From contig OZ022340.1 of the NCBI GenBank assembly GCA_963989245.1, positions 46,833,948 through 46,897,947 of the forward strand: 64,000 bases of DNA, read 5' to 3'. The notes under the pieces are model-generated. The model saw only the letters and a program-made list of their open reading frames with translations. It was not told the DNA's origin and ran no database searches. Origin of the DNA: Nansenia antarctica (Eukaryota; Chordata; Actinopteri; Argentiniformes; Microstomatidae). A program made the translations under genes and the position numbers. Shown in pieces: positions 1 to 11,129 of the stretch (the stretch's first letter is position 1; the number at the start of each line of letters is the position of its first letter).

Positions 1-1312
1 GGATGACGCTGTCCTCTACCTCCTCCATCGTGCTTACTCCTACCTGGATGAGCCGGGAAGTCAGGTGAGGATAATGTTCTTTGACTTCTCAAGTGCCTTT
101 AACACCATCCAGCCTCTTCTACTCCGAGAGAAGCTTTCAGATATGTGGGTTGATCCCTCCACTACATCCTGGATCATGGACTACCTCACTGGACGGCCAC
201 AGTCAGTCAGGCTGGGGAACTGTGTCTCGGACACAGTAGTGAGCAACATCAGGGCTCCGCAGGGAACTGTGCTGGCTCCCTTCCTGTTCACCCTGTACAC
301 ATCAGACTTCAAATACAACTCTGAGTCCTGCCACGTACAGAAGTACTCTGACGATACAGCCATAGTGGCGTGCGTGAGGGATGGACGGGAGGGGGAGTAC
401 AGGGATCTGATAGGAGCCTTCAGCGTCTGGAGCGAGAGGAATGGTCTGCTCCTCAATCAAACCAAGACCAAGGAGCTAGTTATAGACTTCCGTAGGTCTA
501 AGCCACCTCGGTTGCCCATTAACATCCGGGGCGAGGATATCGAGGTGGTGAAGACCTACAAGTACCTGGGGGTGCATCTGGACGACAAACTGGACTGGTC
601 CACCAACACAGAGGCACTTTATAAGAAGGGCCAGAGCAGGCTGTACTTCCTAAGAAGACTTAGGTCTTTTGAAGTGTGTGGAGAGATGCTGGCCATGTTT
701 TACCAGTCTGTCATGGCCAGCATTCTCTTCTACGCTGCAGTCTGCTGGGGGGGAAACATCACCAAGAGGGATACCGGACGGCTGGACAAGCTCGTAAAAA
801 AGGTGGGTTCAGTGGTGGGAAGGAGCCTGGACTCTCTGGGGACGGTGGTGGAAAGAAGGACTAGGAGTAAGCTGCTGTCCATCAGGGACAACCCCAACCA
901 CCCCCTCCATCATGTCCTCGCTGAGCAAACCAGCAGCCGCCGCAGAGGGCGGTTCATTACGATCCGCTCCCGGACGGAGCGATATAAAAAATCATTTATC
1001 CCGGCTGCACTAAGACTGTTCAATGGCAACTAAAGTAGCTGTCGGGGTCAAGGCTCCTGAATTTGTATTTATTATTTATTTTAATTATCATCATCACTTT
1101 TTTAGTATTTTAATATAATAACTATAGCCATCTTTTTAACCCACTTTTATATCATGATCTCACTGTTTTTATATACTGTACATGGCTGGCCCAGTGTTGT
1201 TGTCTGTCCTTTATGTTGTGTTGTGTTGTTATGTGTGGTTTTTAGTGGAGTGGCGCGGCAAAATGAATTTCCCCACGGGGATAAATAAAGTATCCTATCT
1301 ATCTATCTATCT
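1..1312 (+). mobile_element. L2/CR1-like LINE, RT domain and 3' end
   Basis: A 5'-truncated non-LTR retrotransposon whose reverse transcriptase frame is open from the window edge to the stop at 1033. RT motifs are visible in order: DFSSAFNTIQ (motif A), a QGTVLAPFLF segment (motif B), YSDDTA (catalytic motif C, with S in place of the usual A), and then the C-terminal part ending AALRLFNGN. A roughly 280-bp 3' UTR follows and ends in AATAAAG and a short (CTAT)n tail at about 1289-1312, typical of teleost L2-type tails. The 41.8-43.0 kb region carries two shorter copies of the same 3' end. The frame looks intact from motif A on, so this is a fairly young copy, but the endonuclease is missing at least from this window. 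Confidence 0.88.
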
Positions 1313-2328
1313 AGGACTCTCCCTCCAAACAAGAAGAGGAGATGGGTGGAGCACCTGCCAGAGGTCGTGTTTGCGTATAACACCACCGAGCATGCCAGTA
1401 CAGGTTATACGCCATATTATTTGATGTTTGGTCAGTCTCCTAACCTGCCTATTGACATTCTGTTCGGGGTGGAGGGTGACTTTTCAGGGACGGTGGATGA
1501 CTGGGTCCAGGAGCATCAGAGGCGCCTGCAGGCAGCTCATCAGACGGCACGGCAGCAGATGGAGCAGGCTGCGGAGGCTCGCAAGAGACGGCATGGCCCT
1601 GCAACTCGCAATTCGGGGCTGGAGGTTGGTCAGTTGGTTTACAGGCGCAACCATAATTTCAAGGGGAGGCACAAGATTCAGGATCTGTGGATGCCGGGGC
1701 CTTTCCGGGTGTTGCCAAGAAACCAGTTTATACCGGGGTCCCGCTGGACGGGTCCCAGGACCCAAAGACTATCCACCGGATGGAGCTTCGACCATGTGGT
1801 CCAGAGGAACCGGGTCCCGAGTGCCCGGGTCTCGAGAGCCCAGGTCCCAAGGAGGCTCAGGAGGCCGTGGACTCAGAGAGTGAAGCTTGGTTCAGGGTGA
1901 GGCGCCCTGGAACGGCGTCTCCAGCTGTGAGCCAGCTGCTGCATGAAGGCGGGGATGCGGCGGATGGTGTAGTGTCCGAAGTGGAACAGCAGGAAACAGA
2001 ATCAGACTCTGAACAGCTGGAGAGGGGGTCGGAGTCCGAGCCACCGGGGGAGGAATGGCCGGCACCGCTGCCTTCACCACGGCGGTCTCGGAGGCAGAAT
2101 GCAGGGAGGCAAATCCCTTCAATCTCCCGAGGTCTGCAGTGCGAGGGGTAGAGGAGGGTGCAGTATCTAGTGTTGTCGCACACACTAACCGTCTCTGCCT
2201 AATGGCATTAAAAGACATAGTGTCAAGTTTGATTGCAGAGGTAGGAGTTGCAGGGTAGACCCTAGTGGGAGGGGGGGGACATCAGTGGGTTGATCATCGG
2301 GACGATGATCAGTAATGGGGGGGGTGAA
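1313..2328 (+). mobile_element. Ty3/Gypsy pol fragment (integrase C-terminus)
   Basis: The 3' end of a Ty3/Gypsy polyprotein starts abruptly after the preceding LINE tail. The frame at 1313-1900 has the late integrase signature VVFAYNTTEHASTGYTP followed by YLMFGQSPNLPIDILFG, then a basic/helical stretch and a WMPGPFRVL segment typical of the integrase C-terminal domain. The frame then breaks, and the remainder, rich in Ser/Pro/Glu, continues in another frame to 2151 (ending RRSRRQNAGRQIP). So there is at least one frameshift. Purine-rich tracts at 2263-2279 and 2314-2324 could serve as the polypurine tract just before the LTR. Gag, protease, RT and the DDE core are absent, so this is a dead remnant. 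Confidence 0.85.
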
Positions 2329-2633
2329 TGTGACCCGTGCGCTCCTAGTCAGGGGATTACGGTTAACAGGGGGGCGGGGGTTAAAAGGAGGAAGTGGAGC
2401 GCCAGTTTGGGAAGTCTGAGGTTCGGTGTGCACGCCGAGTAGCAGTCACAACACGGCGCATTATTTCAGTAGCCACTGTCACTGTTTCCTTTGAGTAAGA
2501 ACCTAGCACGTAGCACACAGCATCTGCTGACTGAGAACAACTTTTTACTACAACTGTGAAATAAACGTGAACTTTTTATAAGACGCTCTCAGTGCCTCTT
2601 TATTGAGGGGAACCTGGATTACTGGAGGTTACA
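2329..2633 (+). repeat. 3' LTR of the Gypsy remnant
   Basis: An about 305-bp segment begins TGTGAC, ends GTTACA and follows a G-rich polypurine tract. It contains AATAAACG (2561-2568) as a probable polyadenylation signal. Placement directly after the Gypsy pol 3' end supports an LTR. The matching 5' LTR is not in the window. Confidence 0.7.
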
Positions 2634-2764
2634 TATGGTCAATGGAATTTCATAATTTTGGGTCATAATTGGTTGTTTCTCAACTGGTGTGGAGTGTGTG
2701 GTAAAAAACAAAAAAAACATCTATTTTAAGACTAGAAAAAACTAAAAAATGTGTTAAGTGTCAG

Positions 2765-3433
2765 ACTTTTATTTTGACAGACGTGCATGGAAGTGGCTTT
2801 CTAGTCCCATTTAGGAAAAGTACATTTGGTCAATTATCATTCTCTGTTATAGCAATACAAACCTGGAACTCACTACCTACCTACATAAAAAATATACATA
2901 CATACTCCACCTTCACAACACACCTTAAGGCATGGCTTTGCAATAACTATAATTGCATACATTAATTTCTGTCAGATGTGACGTGTGTGTTGTATGTACA
3001 CCTCTATCTTTGCTACCCGCCTGCATATGTCTGTGTGTGCTTCAATGTCTGGATGCTGCTGTGCCTGTATGTTGCTGTGTCTGTATGCTGCTATGTCTGT
3101 ATATTGCTATGACTATTTGCTCTTCCTTTGTCCCCTTTGTACTGTTCTTATCTCATGTACTGTATTGATGTTGCTGCCATTTGTGCTTGAATGTCTTGTC
3201 TCCCCGGCATGTTTGTGCTTGCTCCAATTGTATGTCCTGCTCCATTTGTTTGTGTTTGCTGCAATTGTAATTTTTTAAACTAATGTATTTTATTTTAGGG
3301 AGCCTATTGTCAACTGGCCCGGGGACTACGGCTGGAAATTAGCCATGTAGGCTAAAGCTGCTCCATTTACTGTTGTTACAGTTAATTAATGGGGACTGTC
3401 CACGACATCATAAACTAATAAACTAAACTAAAC
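2765..3433 (+). mobile_element. LINE 3'-end fragment
   Basis: A short 5'-truncated LINE. The frame to 2965 ends with the conserved C-terminal pattern of many fish LINEs: IQTWNSLPTYIKN followed by FTTHLKAWL. A T-rich, TGT-rich 3' UTR follows and terminates in (ATAAACTA)-like repeats at about 3410-3433. No catalytic residues remain. Confidence 0.75.
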
Positions 3434-3650
3434 ATGAGAACATTGGAGCTGCTGTTTCGGAATGTACCAGAATGCCATTCTATGGTCCCTCTCTCTGAGA
3501 ACATCCAGTATCCTGCCTTTCATGAGTGGACCACCGCCAAGCTGAGCGTTTTCGTTAGAATAATCCAACATCCCAATGAAGCAGAGGGTAACTTCAACGC
3601 GGCAAGATCTCTCTACAAGGATTTCGCTTTTGTCCACATTGCACATGCTC
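3434..3650. other. unassigned open stretch before a LINE
   Basis: About 215 bp between two LINEs is open in two antiparallel frames (+ 3434-3718 and - 3428-3745). I do not recognise either product. It could be a remnant exon or the 5' part of the following LINE. No splice sites stand out. Confidence 0.3.
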
Positions 3651-3654
3651 AGAT

Positions 3655-6500
3655 GGAAAAAGATGGCGGCGCGATCACACGCGAGGCTGGAGGGGCTACC
3701 GACGTCGGTGCTTTTTAGCGTTTTTAAACACATTTGTATGTACATTTTTATGTCAGTACTTACGGGGAACTGTTGTGTAAATAGTACCTACAGCAGACTA
3801 GACTTACTAGAAGTTGGTGCGCAAAACGAGAAGACAGTAACAGCGGATTTCCTGAAGCAACAGCAGATCCCACACGATATCGCTCGGACACCGGGAGAAC
3901 AATGGTACGCAATCCCGCCTCTCAGACGCAAACGTCGGCGTCGAGACCGTAAACAACGCCGAGGCCGCAGGGGAGGCCTGCTAGCTAGGCTGAGAAGAAG
4001 CCCGGACAAGCCAGCTTTGCCGAGTATATTCCTCTCCAACGTGAGATCACTCGCTAACAAGATGGACGAACTGAGACTGCAGGTTGCTTCCAACAACACC
4101 GTGGGGGATAGCTGTGTGATTATTCTCACAGAGACCTGGCTCAACGCTACCATCATCGACTCTGCGGTCGGCTTAGAGGGCCGCTCGCTTCACCGAGCTG
4201 ACCGGACATTGCTTAGTGAGAAGACGCGCGGCGGCGGCCTCATTATATCTACGAAGGACAGCTGGTGCTTAAACATGAAAACTGTAAGTAGCCACTGCTC
4301 CCCAGACCTGGAATACTTGACTGTTAAATGCCGACCCACATACCTCCCGAGGGAATTCAACGCGGTGTACATAACAGCTGTTTACATCGCACCAAGCGCA
4401 GATGCTAGCTTAGCATTGGCGCTGCTACATGACGTCATCAGTAGTGGACAGAGCGCGGACCCTCAGGCAGTGCATAATGTCGCGGGGGACTTTAATCATG
4501 CTGACCTGAAGGTAGTACTACCCAAGTTCTATCAGCATGTTAAATGTGCAACAAGAGGAGAAAAAACACTGGACAAGGTATACACCAACATCAAGCTTGC
4601 CTACAAGGCTAGACCGCTAGCTCATCTAGGCATGTCTGACCACGTGTCCATCCTACACTTCCATGAGGAAAAGTGCTCCCATCACCACTAAGACTGTCAG
4701 AACCTGGCCAGCAGGGTCCGCTCCACTGCAGATCTGCCTGAATGACACCTCATGGCAGGAATATGAGCATGAGGACCTGGAACAGTTCACCTCGTCGGTT
4801 CTGAACCACATAGTGAACTGCACCAACTCAGCCACCGTGGACAAACGTGTCCGGGTCTACCCCAACACGAAGCCATGGATGACTGAGAAGGTCCAAAAAC
4901 TGCTCAAGGAGAGGGACAACGCCTACTCAGCGAAGGACACACTGCTGTACAGCACCACCAGGGCTAACCTAAACCGTGGCATCCGGGAGGCCAAGGCAGA
5001 CCACAGAGAGAAGATTGAGGAATGCTTCCTGAGCAACGACTCCAGGCGGGTGTGGCAGGGGGTTCAGCACATGACAAACTTCAGAGCCAACAGGCTCACA
5101 GCCGCGGAGGACGACCCCCTGCTGGCGGAAAAGCTGAACTCCTTCTACGCCCGGTTCGACGAGGGGCAAACGGAGGTAACCACAACACAAACACCACTCT
5201 CTCCAGCTCTCAGCAGCCTCACCCTCACAGAGCATGAAGTGAGACGCGTGCTGAAGGCGGTGGCGACGACTCTCCACTCCACTCATTCCCACCACTTTGT
5301 GGACTTCAGCTCTGCCTTCAACACCATCCTTCCAGACAGGCTAGTGACCAAACTACTAGACCTAGGACTTATCACACTCTATCTGTGCATGGATCAAGGA
5401 CTTCCTGTCTGACCTCCCCCAGAGGGTGCGGGTGGGCTCCCACACCTCCACAGCCCTCAGACTCAGCACTGGGTCCCCCCAGGGCTGCGTGCTAAGCCCC
5501 ATCCTCTACAACCTCTACACCTACGACTTCACCCCCGTCCACCCCAGCAACTCCATCGTAAAGTTTGCAGACGACACCACCGTGGTGGGCTGCATCTCGG
5601 GGGGGGACGAGGCGGCGTACAGGGATGAGGTGGAGCAGCTGGGCAAGCTGTGCAAGGTTAACAACCTGCTGCTGAACCAGTCAAAGACCCAGGAAATCAT
5701 CGTGGACTTCAGGAGGAAAAAATCTGAGGTCCAGCCCCTGCTCGTCGATGGAGGGAGCGTGGAGAGAGTCTCAACCCTCCGATTCCTGGGGGTGCACATA
5801 CAGGACGACCTGTCCTGGGAGACCAACACAGCAGCCATCATCAAGAAGGCACAACAGCGGCTCTACTTCCTGAGGGTCCTCAGGAAATACCACCTCCGAC
5901 AGGAGCTGCTTGTGACCTTCTACCACTGCACAGTGGAGAGCATCCTCACCTACTGCATCTGCGTGTGGTTCTCCAGCTGCACAGCCGCAGAGAGGAAAGC
6001 GCTACAGAGAGTCGTGAGATCGGCCCAGAAGATCACCGGCGCCCCCCTCCCCTCTCTGGAAGAGCTGTACAACACACGCTGCCTCAGGAAGGCCTCCAAG
6101 ATCTCCAGAGACCCATCCCACCCTGGGAACGAACACTTTGTTCGGCTGCCCTCAGGCAGGCGGTTCAGGACCATGTTCGCAAGGACAGATAGACTGAAGC
6201 TCAGCTTCTACCCCAGGGCCATTCAGGCAAGCAAACACAGCAAAGACCTAGGTTCTAGGCCCTGGACAATCTAGACAATTTGATGGCAGCTACTAGATTG
6301 TAATCAAGTGCAATACTGAAACACAACTGTGAACATTTCAAACCTGCAAACTGCGACACTTTAAATGAATGTGCAATAACACTATGTGCAATATGACAAC
6401 CCTCGGGTACACAAGGTTCAGAGATAGGAAATGTTAGAATAGGTATAGCATAGAGTACAGCACAGTGTTTTATTTGTATAGTACTTTGGAGGGTTGTAGC
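3655..6500 (+). mobile_element. L2-like LINE with APE endonuclease and RT, internally deleted
   Basis: A near full-length but defective LINE. The first frame (to 4691) is Arg-rich and then an apurinic-type endonuclease: SNVRSLANKMDEL, ILTETWLN, GDFNHADL and SDHVSILHF. The next frame (4663-5412) carries the linker and start of RT. It jumps at about 5277-5290 from the linker directly to DFSSAFNT, so the RT fingers upstream of motif A are deleted. A frameshift near 5412-5426 leads to the last frame, with GSPQGCVLSP, KFADDTTVV and the C-terminal domain to 6274. Two further fragments of this family lie at 11.13-11.66 and 19.35-20.17 kb. The latter retains the (ATTC)n tail that is missing here. Confidence 0.88.
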
Positions 6501-6643
6501 TATCTTGTGATCCCAAAGGTAAGGAGAGTTATGTTTTTGTCTCCACTTTTCTTTCTGTATTATTTTTCTTTATTTCGTTATTAAGTTGTCTTCAACTAAA
6601 AATGTAAATAATAGAGCTTATGTATGCATGTATGAATGTTATG
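6498..6643 (+). repeat. 146-bp direct repeat, copy 1
   Basis: Nearly identical to 7375-7520, starting AGCTATCTTGTGATCCC and ending GAATGTTATG. About 730 bp with a SINE-like tail, a tRNA-like element and a minisatellite lie between the copies. Only one or two substitutions were seen by eye. Confidence 0.85.
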
Positions 6644-6694
6644 CATTGAAATGATGAGCATGTCATTTTTATTTTCTTACTATGCTCCTCTTGC

Positions 6695-6776
6695 TGTATT
6701 TTTAATAATGTATGTAAAGCACTTTGAATTGCCCCTGTTGTATGAAATGTGCTATACAAATAAACCTGCCTTGCCT
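6695..6776 (+). repeat. fish retroposon 3' tail
   Basis: The module GCACTTTGAATTGCCCCTG followed by GTGCTATACAAATAAA is a retroposon 3' tail. It recurs twice at 18.84-18.98 kb. Confidence 0.6.
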
Positions 6777-6782
6777 GTATAC

Positions 6783-6940
6783 GCCATTTAGCTGACGCTT
6801 TTATCGAAAGCGACTTACTTTCATCGCAGTGAGTGCATACGTTTGTCAGTATATATGGTCCCAGCGGGAATCGGAAACACAACCTAAGCGTGGTTATTAG
6901 AGCTGTGCTCTACCGACTGGGCCACACCAGAGGACCTCAC
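6783..6940 (-). mobile_element. tRNA-derived SINE fragment
   Basis: It begins with the fish SINE core resembling CATTTAGCTGACGCTTTTAT. It ends with a tRNA-like part read on the minus strand: the B-box complement GGGAATCG and the A-box region around CTCTACCGACTGGGCCAC. It is too diverged to be a working tRNA gene. Confidence 0.6.
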
Positions 6941-7013
6941 CGGTCCTAGAGCTGTCTGTCTTCCTGTATGACGAGGCTGGAGCGCTGGTCCACCTGCCTC
7001 TGGTGAAGAGAGG

Positions 7014-7247
7014 CCTGGCTGACACCTGGCTGACACCTGACTGACACCTGGCTGACACCTGGCTGACACATGACTGACACCTGACTGACACCTGACTGAC
7101 ACCTGGCTGACACCTGACTGACACCTGACTGACACCTGACTGACACCTGACTGACACCTGGCTGACACCTGACTGACACCTGGCTGACACCTGGCTGACA
7201 CCTGGCTGACACCTGGCTGACACCTGGCGGACTCTGACTGACACCTG
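7014..7247 (+). repeat. 11-bp minisatellite (CTGACACCTGG)n
   Basis: About 21 tandem copies of CTGACACCTGG/A. All three minus-strand frames stay open across it and give repetitive QVSARCQPGV-type peptides. These are artefacts of an 11-bp unit without stops. Confidence 0.95.
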
Positions 7248-7374
7248 ACTTTTGTGTTTTCTTGTTTTTGTTTACACAGTGAACTCACTTTTTGCTTTAA
7301 CACAAAATTAAAGATATATCTGTTTACATACAGGATACCCTGAAAACAATTAGGTGTTTCTCACTGGTGAATTG

Positions 7375-7520
7375 AGCTATCTTGTGATCCCAAAGGTAAG
7401 GAGAGTTATGTTTTTGTCTTCACTTTTCTTTCTGTATTATTTTTCTTTATTTCGTTATTAAGTTGTCTTCAACTAAAAATGTAAATAATAGAGCTTATGT
7501 ATGCATGTATGAATGTTATG
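7375..7520 (+). repeat. 146-bp direct repeat, copy 2
   Basis: The second copy of the 6498-6643 sequence, in the same orientation. See copy 1. Confidence 0.85.
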
Positions 7521-7804
7521 GAAGTGTATTTAAGTGTTTAAGATTTAAAAAAAATTATGGTATGAGGACCCCAGGAAGAATAGCTACTGCATATTTGCTT
7601 TATATAATGATGGATCCAAATAAAAAATTAAATAAAAATTAAAAAAAACTCACATGCAACCATGTGACAACTGAGTTGAAGGATTGACTGTTGTTTTTAA
7701 ATGAACTTGACAGTCTGACTTCTGAAATGTAAGATGGTTAAAGATAGGTTGTGGTGAGATTTGATCTGGGAGAGCTGCCTGCTTTCTGTTGCAGCATCAG
7801 CGCC

Positions 7805-7892
7805 ATGGCTGTTGGACTGAACCTGAGCTATGCTATCGTATCCTGCATGATCATAGCATGTTCTCCTAGTGAAAAGGCAAGAATCACCAAAC
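7805..7892 (+). pseudogene. tpo: thyroid peroxidase, signal-peptide exon
   Basis: First coding exon of a thyroid peroxidase gene, the membrane-anchored haem peroxidase that iodinates thyroglobulin. From ATG at 7805 it encodes 29 residues with a hydrophobic signal-peptide-like stretch (LSYAIVSCMIIAC). It ends at ...ATCACCAAAC followed by the strong donor GTAAGT. The split codon (phase 1) joins exactly to the next exon at 8390 to give K-R-A-F-D. This phase match and the TPO-like exons that follow on the same strand support the call, since signal peptides alone are not conserved. The exon itself looks intact, but the downstream exons are damaged. Confidence 0.75.
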
Positions 7893-8389
7893 GTAAGTCA
7901 GCTCTCCATCTTCCTCTGCTTCTTATTATCCCATGCCTGCATTACATGTTTCTATGTACAGACAAGACATTTCTATCGTCCACTTTTGACTGAAAAAGTT
8001 TGTAGACTTGTAGTTTGTCTATATATCGAATACCTACATTTACATTTAGTAAATGTCATTTAGCCAAAGCTTTTATCCAAAGTAGTACAGTACAATAGGT
8101 GAATGGACTATATATCAGTCATTGTAAGTAAAACCTTTGGGTTAGGGATGACTGAGACTTGTGTGACTGCTACAAAGTCATGTTACGTTATGTTAACACA
8201 TGTTAAAGTGATCACCATGGCAGGTTGCCCTACAGAAGTTGAGTAATTGAGTAATTGAATTCTCCCTGTTTGAGTGCATTTGGTTGTTCCTCTCTTCCGG
8301 TATTATAGAACGTTGTTCTGTGACTTTTTGTTGTTGTTGTTGTTTGACATGTTTTGTGAACTCATTGCATGATACAGTACATTCTCCAG

Positions 8390-9572
8390 GTGCATTTGAC
8401 AATAGGAGATTGATCATTTCCTCAATTCAAGAGAGCCTTCAGCTGGTAGACAAGGCATTATTGTTTACATTATTAAGGTGAAGCTGGGGAAGAGCATTTC
8501 CAGCTCCAGGTCCACCAGCACGGGCTCCCCGCAGGGCTGCGTCCTGTCTCCAGCACTATTCTCCCTATACACCAACAGCTGTGTCTCCCGCCACCCCTCG
8601 GTCAAGCTCCTGAAGTTTGCAGACGACACCACCCTGGTGGGCCTCATCTCCGGGGGGGACGAATCTGCCTACAGGGGTGAGATCGAGGGGCTGCAGAGCT
8701 GGTGCAGTTTAAACAATCTGGAGCTCAATGCTCTGAAAACAGTGGAGATGGTGGTGGACTTCCGTAGGAAAGCAGCCCTGCCCCCTCCCATCACGCTGGG
8801 AGGTACCCCGGTGGCCTCCGTGGAGTCATGCCGCTTTCTAGGCATGACCATCTCCCGGGACCTCAAGTGGGAGCGGAACACCGAGGCCCTCACGAAGAAG
8901 GCCCAGAAGAGGATGTTCTTCCTCCGGCAGCTGAGGAAACTCAGGCTGCCGAGGTCCATGATGGTCCAGTTTTACACGGCCATCATAGAGTCCATCATCA
9001 CCTGGTTCCCTGCTGCAACGACCAAGGACAAGGCCAAGTTGCAGCGGGTGTTACGTTCAGCAGAGAGGGTGATCGGCTGTCCCTTGCCCTCCCTCAACTC
9101 CTTGCATGACACCAGGGCTCTGAGGAGGGCAAGAAAGATCATGGCCGACATCTTCCACCCCGGCCACGGCCTCCTCACCCTGCTTCCCTCTGGAAGAAGG
9201 TTGCGGCTGCCTAAGGCACTGAAGGCCCGCCACAGGCTCAGTTTCTTCCCCTCAGCCGCCAGGCTGATAAATGACTCTGGCTTCCCCCTCCCCCCCGCCC
9301 CCAAGTCTGCCCAGGACTGAATATGCACTGGACTCACTGTAAAAACTCTGCACTGCACTTTATATATGTTGCACTATCCAATGCACTGTTGTCTGTCCTG
9401 TGTTGTCCTGTTTTTTGCATTTGTTTTTGTTTGTTTTTGTTTGTTTGTTTTTGTTTGTACACGTGAAAAAAGTATAAACGCACTTACTGTAATGTCGAAG
9501 CAAATTCCTATATGTGTATGCATAATGGCAATAAACGTTATCTGAATCTGAATTATGTTACACCAAGAAAAG
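8390..9572 (+). pseudogene. tpo: thyroid peroxidase exon 2, split by an L2 insertion
   Basis: Acceptor TTCTCCAG at 8389 opens an exon reading LIISSIQESLQLVDKA, which aligns with the human TPO segment SSVLEESKRLVDTA. At about 8472 the exon runs into an L2 LINE that supplies an in-frame stop at 8479. The end of the exon reappears at about 9551-9572 after the LINE tail (residues YTKKR) and closes with donor GTAATT. Deleting the LINE joins a peptide of the right length and phase. The exon is therefore disrupted by insertion, and this tpo copy cannot make normal protein from this exon. Confidence 0.8.
8474..9551 (+). mobile_element. L2 LINE 3' half inserted in a tpo exon
   Basis: A 5'-truncated L2-type LINE. 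The frame 8478-9320 carries RT motif B (GSPQGCVLSP), the catalytic KFADDTTLV box and the C-terminal domain ending SAARLIND. It has no internal stop. The 3' UTR ends with GGCAATAAACG and a (CTGAAT)n tail. Flanks share ATTAT, a possible short target duplication. The long open frame suggests a recent insertion. Confidence 0.9.
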
Positions 9573-9684
9573 GTAATTACCCATTTCTAATCATAATTAG
9601 CCAATTCTTCATGTGCCCTTGAGAAAAAAATTAAGGAACCATGACATGCCCCTTGCTACATCGAGCCACTCCTCTTAATCACAG

Positions 9685-9839
9685 GCAGAACACACCCCCC
9701 TCCCCGGGGCAGATGGTTCTTCGGCAAACGGAGCCTGAGACCCAAGAGGTTTCCAGAGCTGCGGAGGTCTTTGAAACAACTCTGAACATGTTACAGGACA
9801 GAGCCAGCCAGAGATACAAAAGGGCTTTCGCTGAATCAG
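9685..9839 (+). pseudogene. tpo: thyroid peroxidase exon 3
   Basis: Acceptor AATCACAG precedes an exon that starts by completing the Arg codon left by the previous exon. It encodes SPGQMVLRQTEPETQ followed by VSRAAEVFETTLNML, matching the TPO pro-region pattern SPAQLL...PE...ARAAEIMETS. It ends at GCTGAATCAG with donor GTACAT in phase 1. The next exon found (22678) needs phase 2, so at least one exon is missing in between: the one expected to encode the MSGCLPYM/CNN region before WGA. Confidence 0.85.
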
Positions 9840-9986
9840 GTACATATGTCGATAAGAATCATAGTGCGTCTGCATGATCTTGCTGTACTAGCCTCGTCAT
9901 GACAGCCCAAGGGCCACATTTACAGAATCCTTTGCTAAATTTGGCTCATCAAAATTGTGATATAGTTAACTTCTCCAGAGTCCATT

Positions 9987-10380
9987 GTTGACATGGCAAG
10001 GAACAGCCAAGAGCTGTTCCCCAAAATATATATATATAATAAACAGGCAAACTTGGGGGCCCCCAATAGGCAAAGGATGGGCCTTGATACAGTTAATGTG
10101 GTTTATGCCATCCAGTGTAAGGCATGTTTGATTTTATATGTAGGGGAAACGCAGAATAAGTTGAGGGAGAGGTTAAAACAACATGTGTATCATGTTGGAA
10201 AGGGTAACCAGACCTCCCTCATTATGAACATTTTAACACACATTTATTAGAAAATCTTTTTATTATGGGGCTGGAGACAAATTTAACATGGACCAAGGGA
10301 CAGAGACAGGCGGCAGAACGAAAATGGATGAACATTTTAAAGACAATTCATCCAGGGGGATTGAATAACAGGTATTAGGG
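9987..10380 (+). mobile_element. Penelope-like element, GIY-YIG endonuclease remnant
   Basis: The frame 9993-10250 encodes VVYAIQCKACLILYVGET followed by LRERLKQHVYHV, the GIY-YIG-type core (here VVY...LYVGET) at the C-terminus of Penelope-like elements. After a stop, the continuing peptides (LETNLTWTKGQRQAAERKW, then HPGGLNNRY) match the usual last residues of this family. The RT part is absent and the frame is broken, so it is a fossil fragment inside the tpo intron. Confidence 0.7.
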
Positions 10381-10854
10381 GATGGTGGTGGCTTAGGGGA
10401 TGGGGGGTAATGTCCTTTTAATTTAGGGTTAGGCTTTTATCAAATGTTAACTTATTAGATTATTAAATTAAATTATTATTAAATTATTACATTATAAATT
10501 GGGTTTTTAGGGTTTGGGATCCCATTGGGTGGTTTGCAGGGGTCGTGTGATGTCCCAGAGCTGGAACTGCTGTGGGGGGGGCCCTATGCTCCTACATGAA
10601 TTTATTTTGGAGCATTGGTTTGGTTTGGTTGAGCTGCATGTTATAGTATAATTGGTTTGATTTGATTTGAGTTGTTTGAATCCTTAATGTACATATATAA
10701 TTGATTTCTTGATTTCTTATTTAATTATTGTTTGATCACTGTATAACATACAGCACTTGGGCCTTCCTTAACAGTGGTTGCAGCCAGAATCCCACACTAA
10801 CACCTTACAGCAAACCTACCTGTCAGGACTATATTGAAAAGACTGAGTATGGGG

Positions 10855-10985
10855 AGTAAACCTTATGAAGTGGGGTGGCTGAATGGTAGATACCCATGGT
10901 TGCCATCAGGAGGACCTGGGTTCGTATCCCACCAGAGATGCAAGGAATTGGTGAAGACATTTAGCCCATTGGAGAGTGTTTACAT
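10855..10985 (+). mobile_element. tRNA-derived SINE
   Basis: A tRNA-like head with an A-box-like TGGCTGAATGG and a B-box-like GGTTCGTATCC. The spacing fits an RNA polymerase III promoter. Arms do not pair well enough for a real tRNA gene. Confidence 0.5.
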
Positions 10986-11129
10986 GAAGTTGTGTTGTTG
11001 TTATATTTCCTTCTTATGTTTTGGCCCATTTTGGGCATGTTGGACATAGGTTTTTTTCTATCAGGTTGCCTTGCACTTAATTTAAGCACTTTCTTTATAT
11101 ATATTTATATTATTTATTATTTAACACTC

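Noticed and set aside
3428..3745. Antiparallel frames as a host gene
   Set aside because: Neither product is recognised and no splice or start evidence supports either strand.
6884..7303. Three minus-strand frames encoding QVSARCQPGV-type repeats
   Set aside because: They are reading frames of an 11-bp tandem repeat. All three frames are open and there is no start context or homologue.
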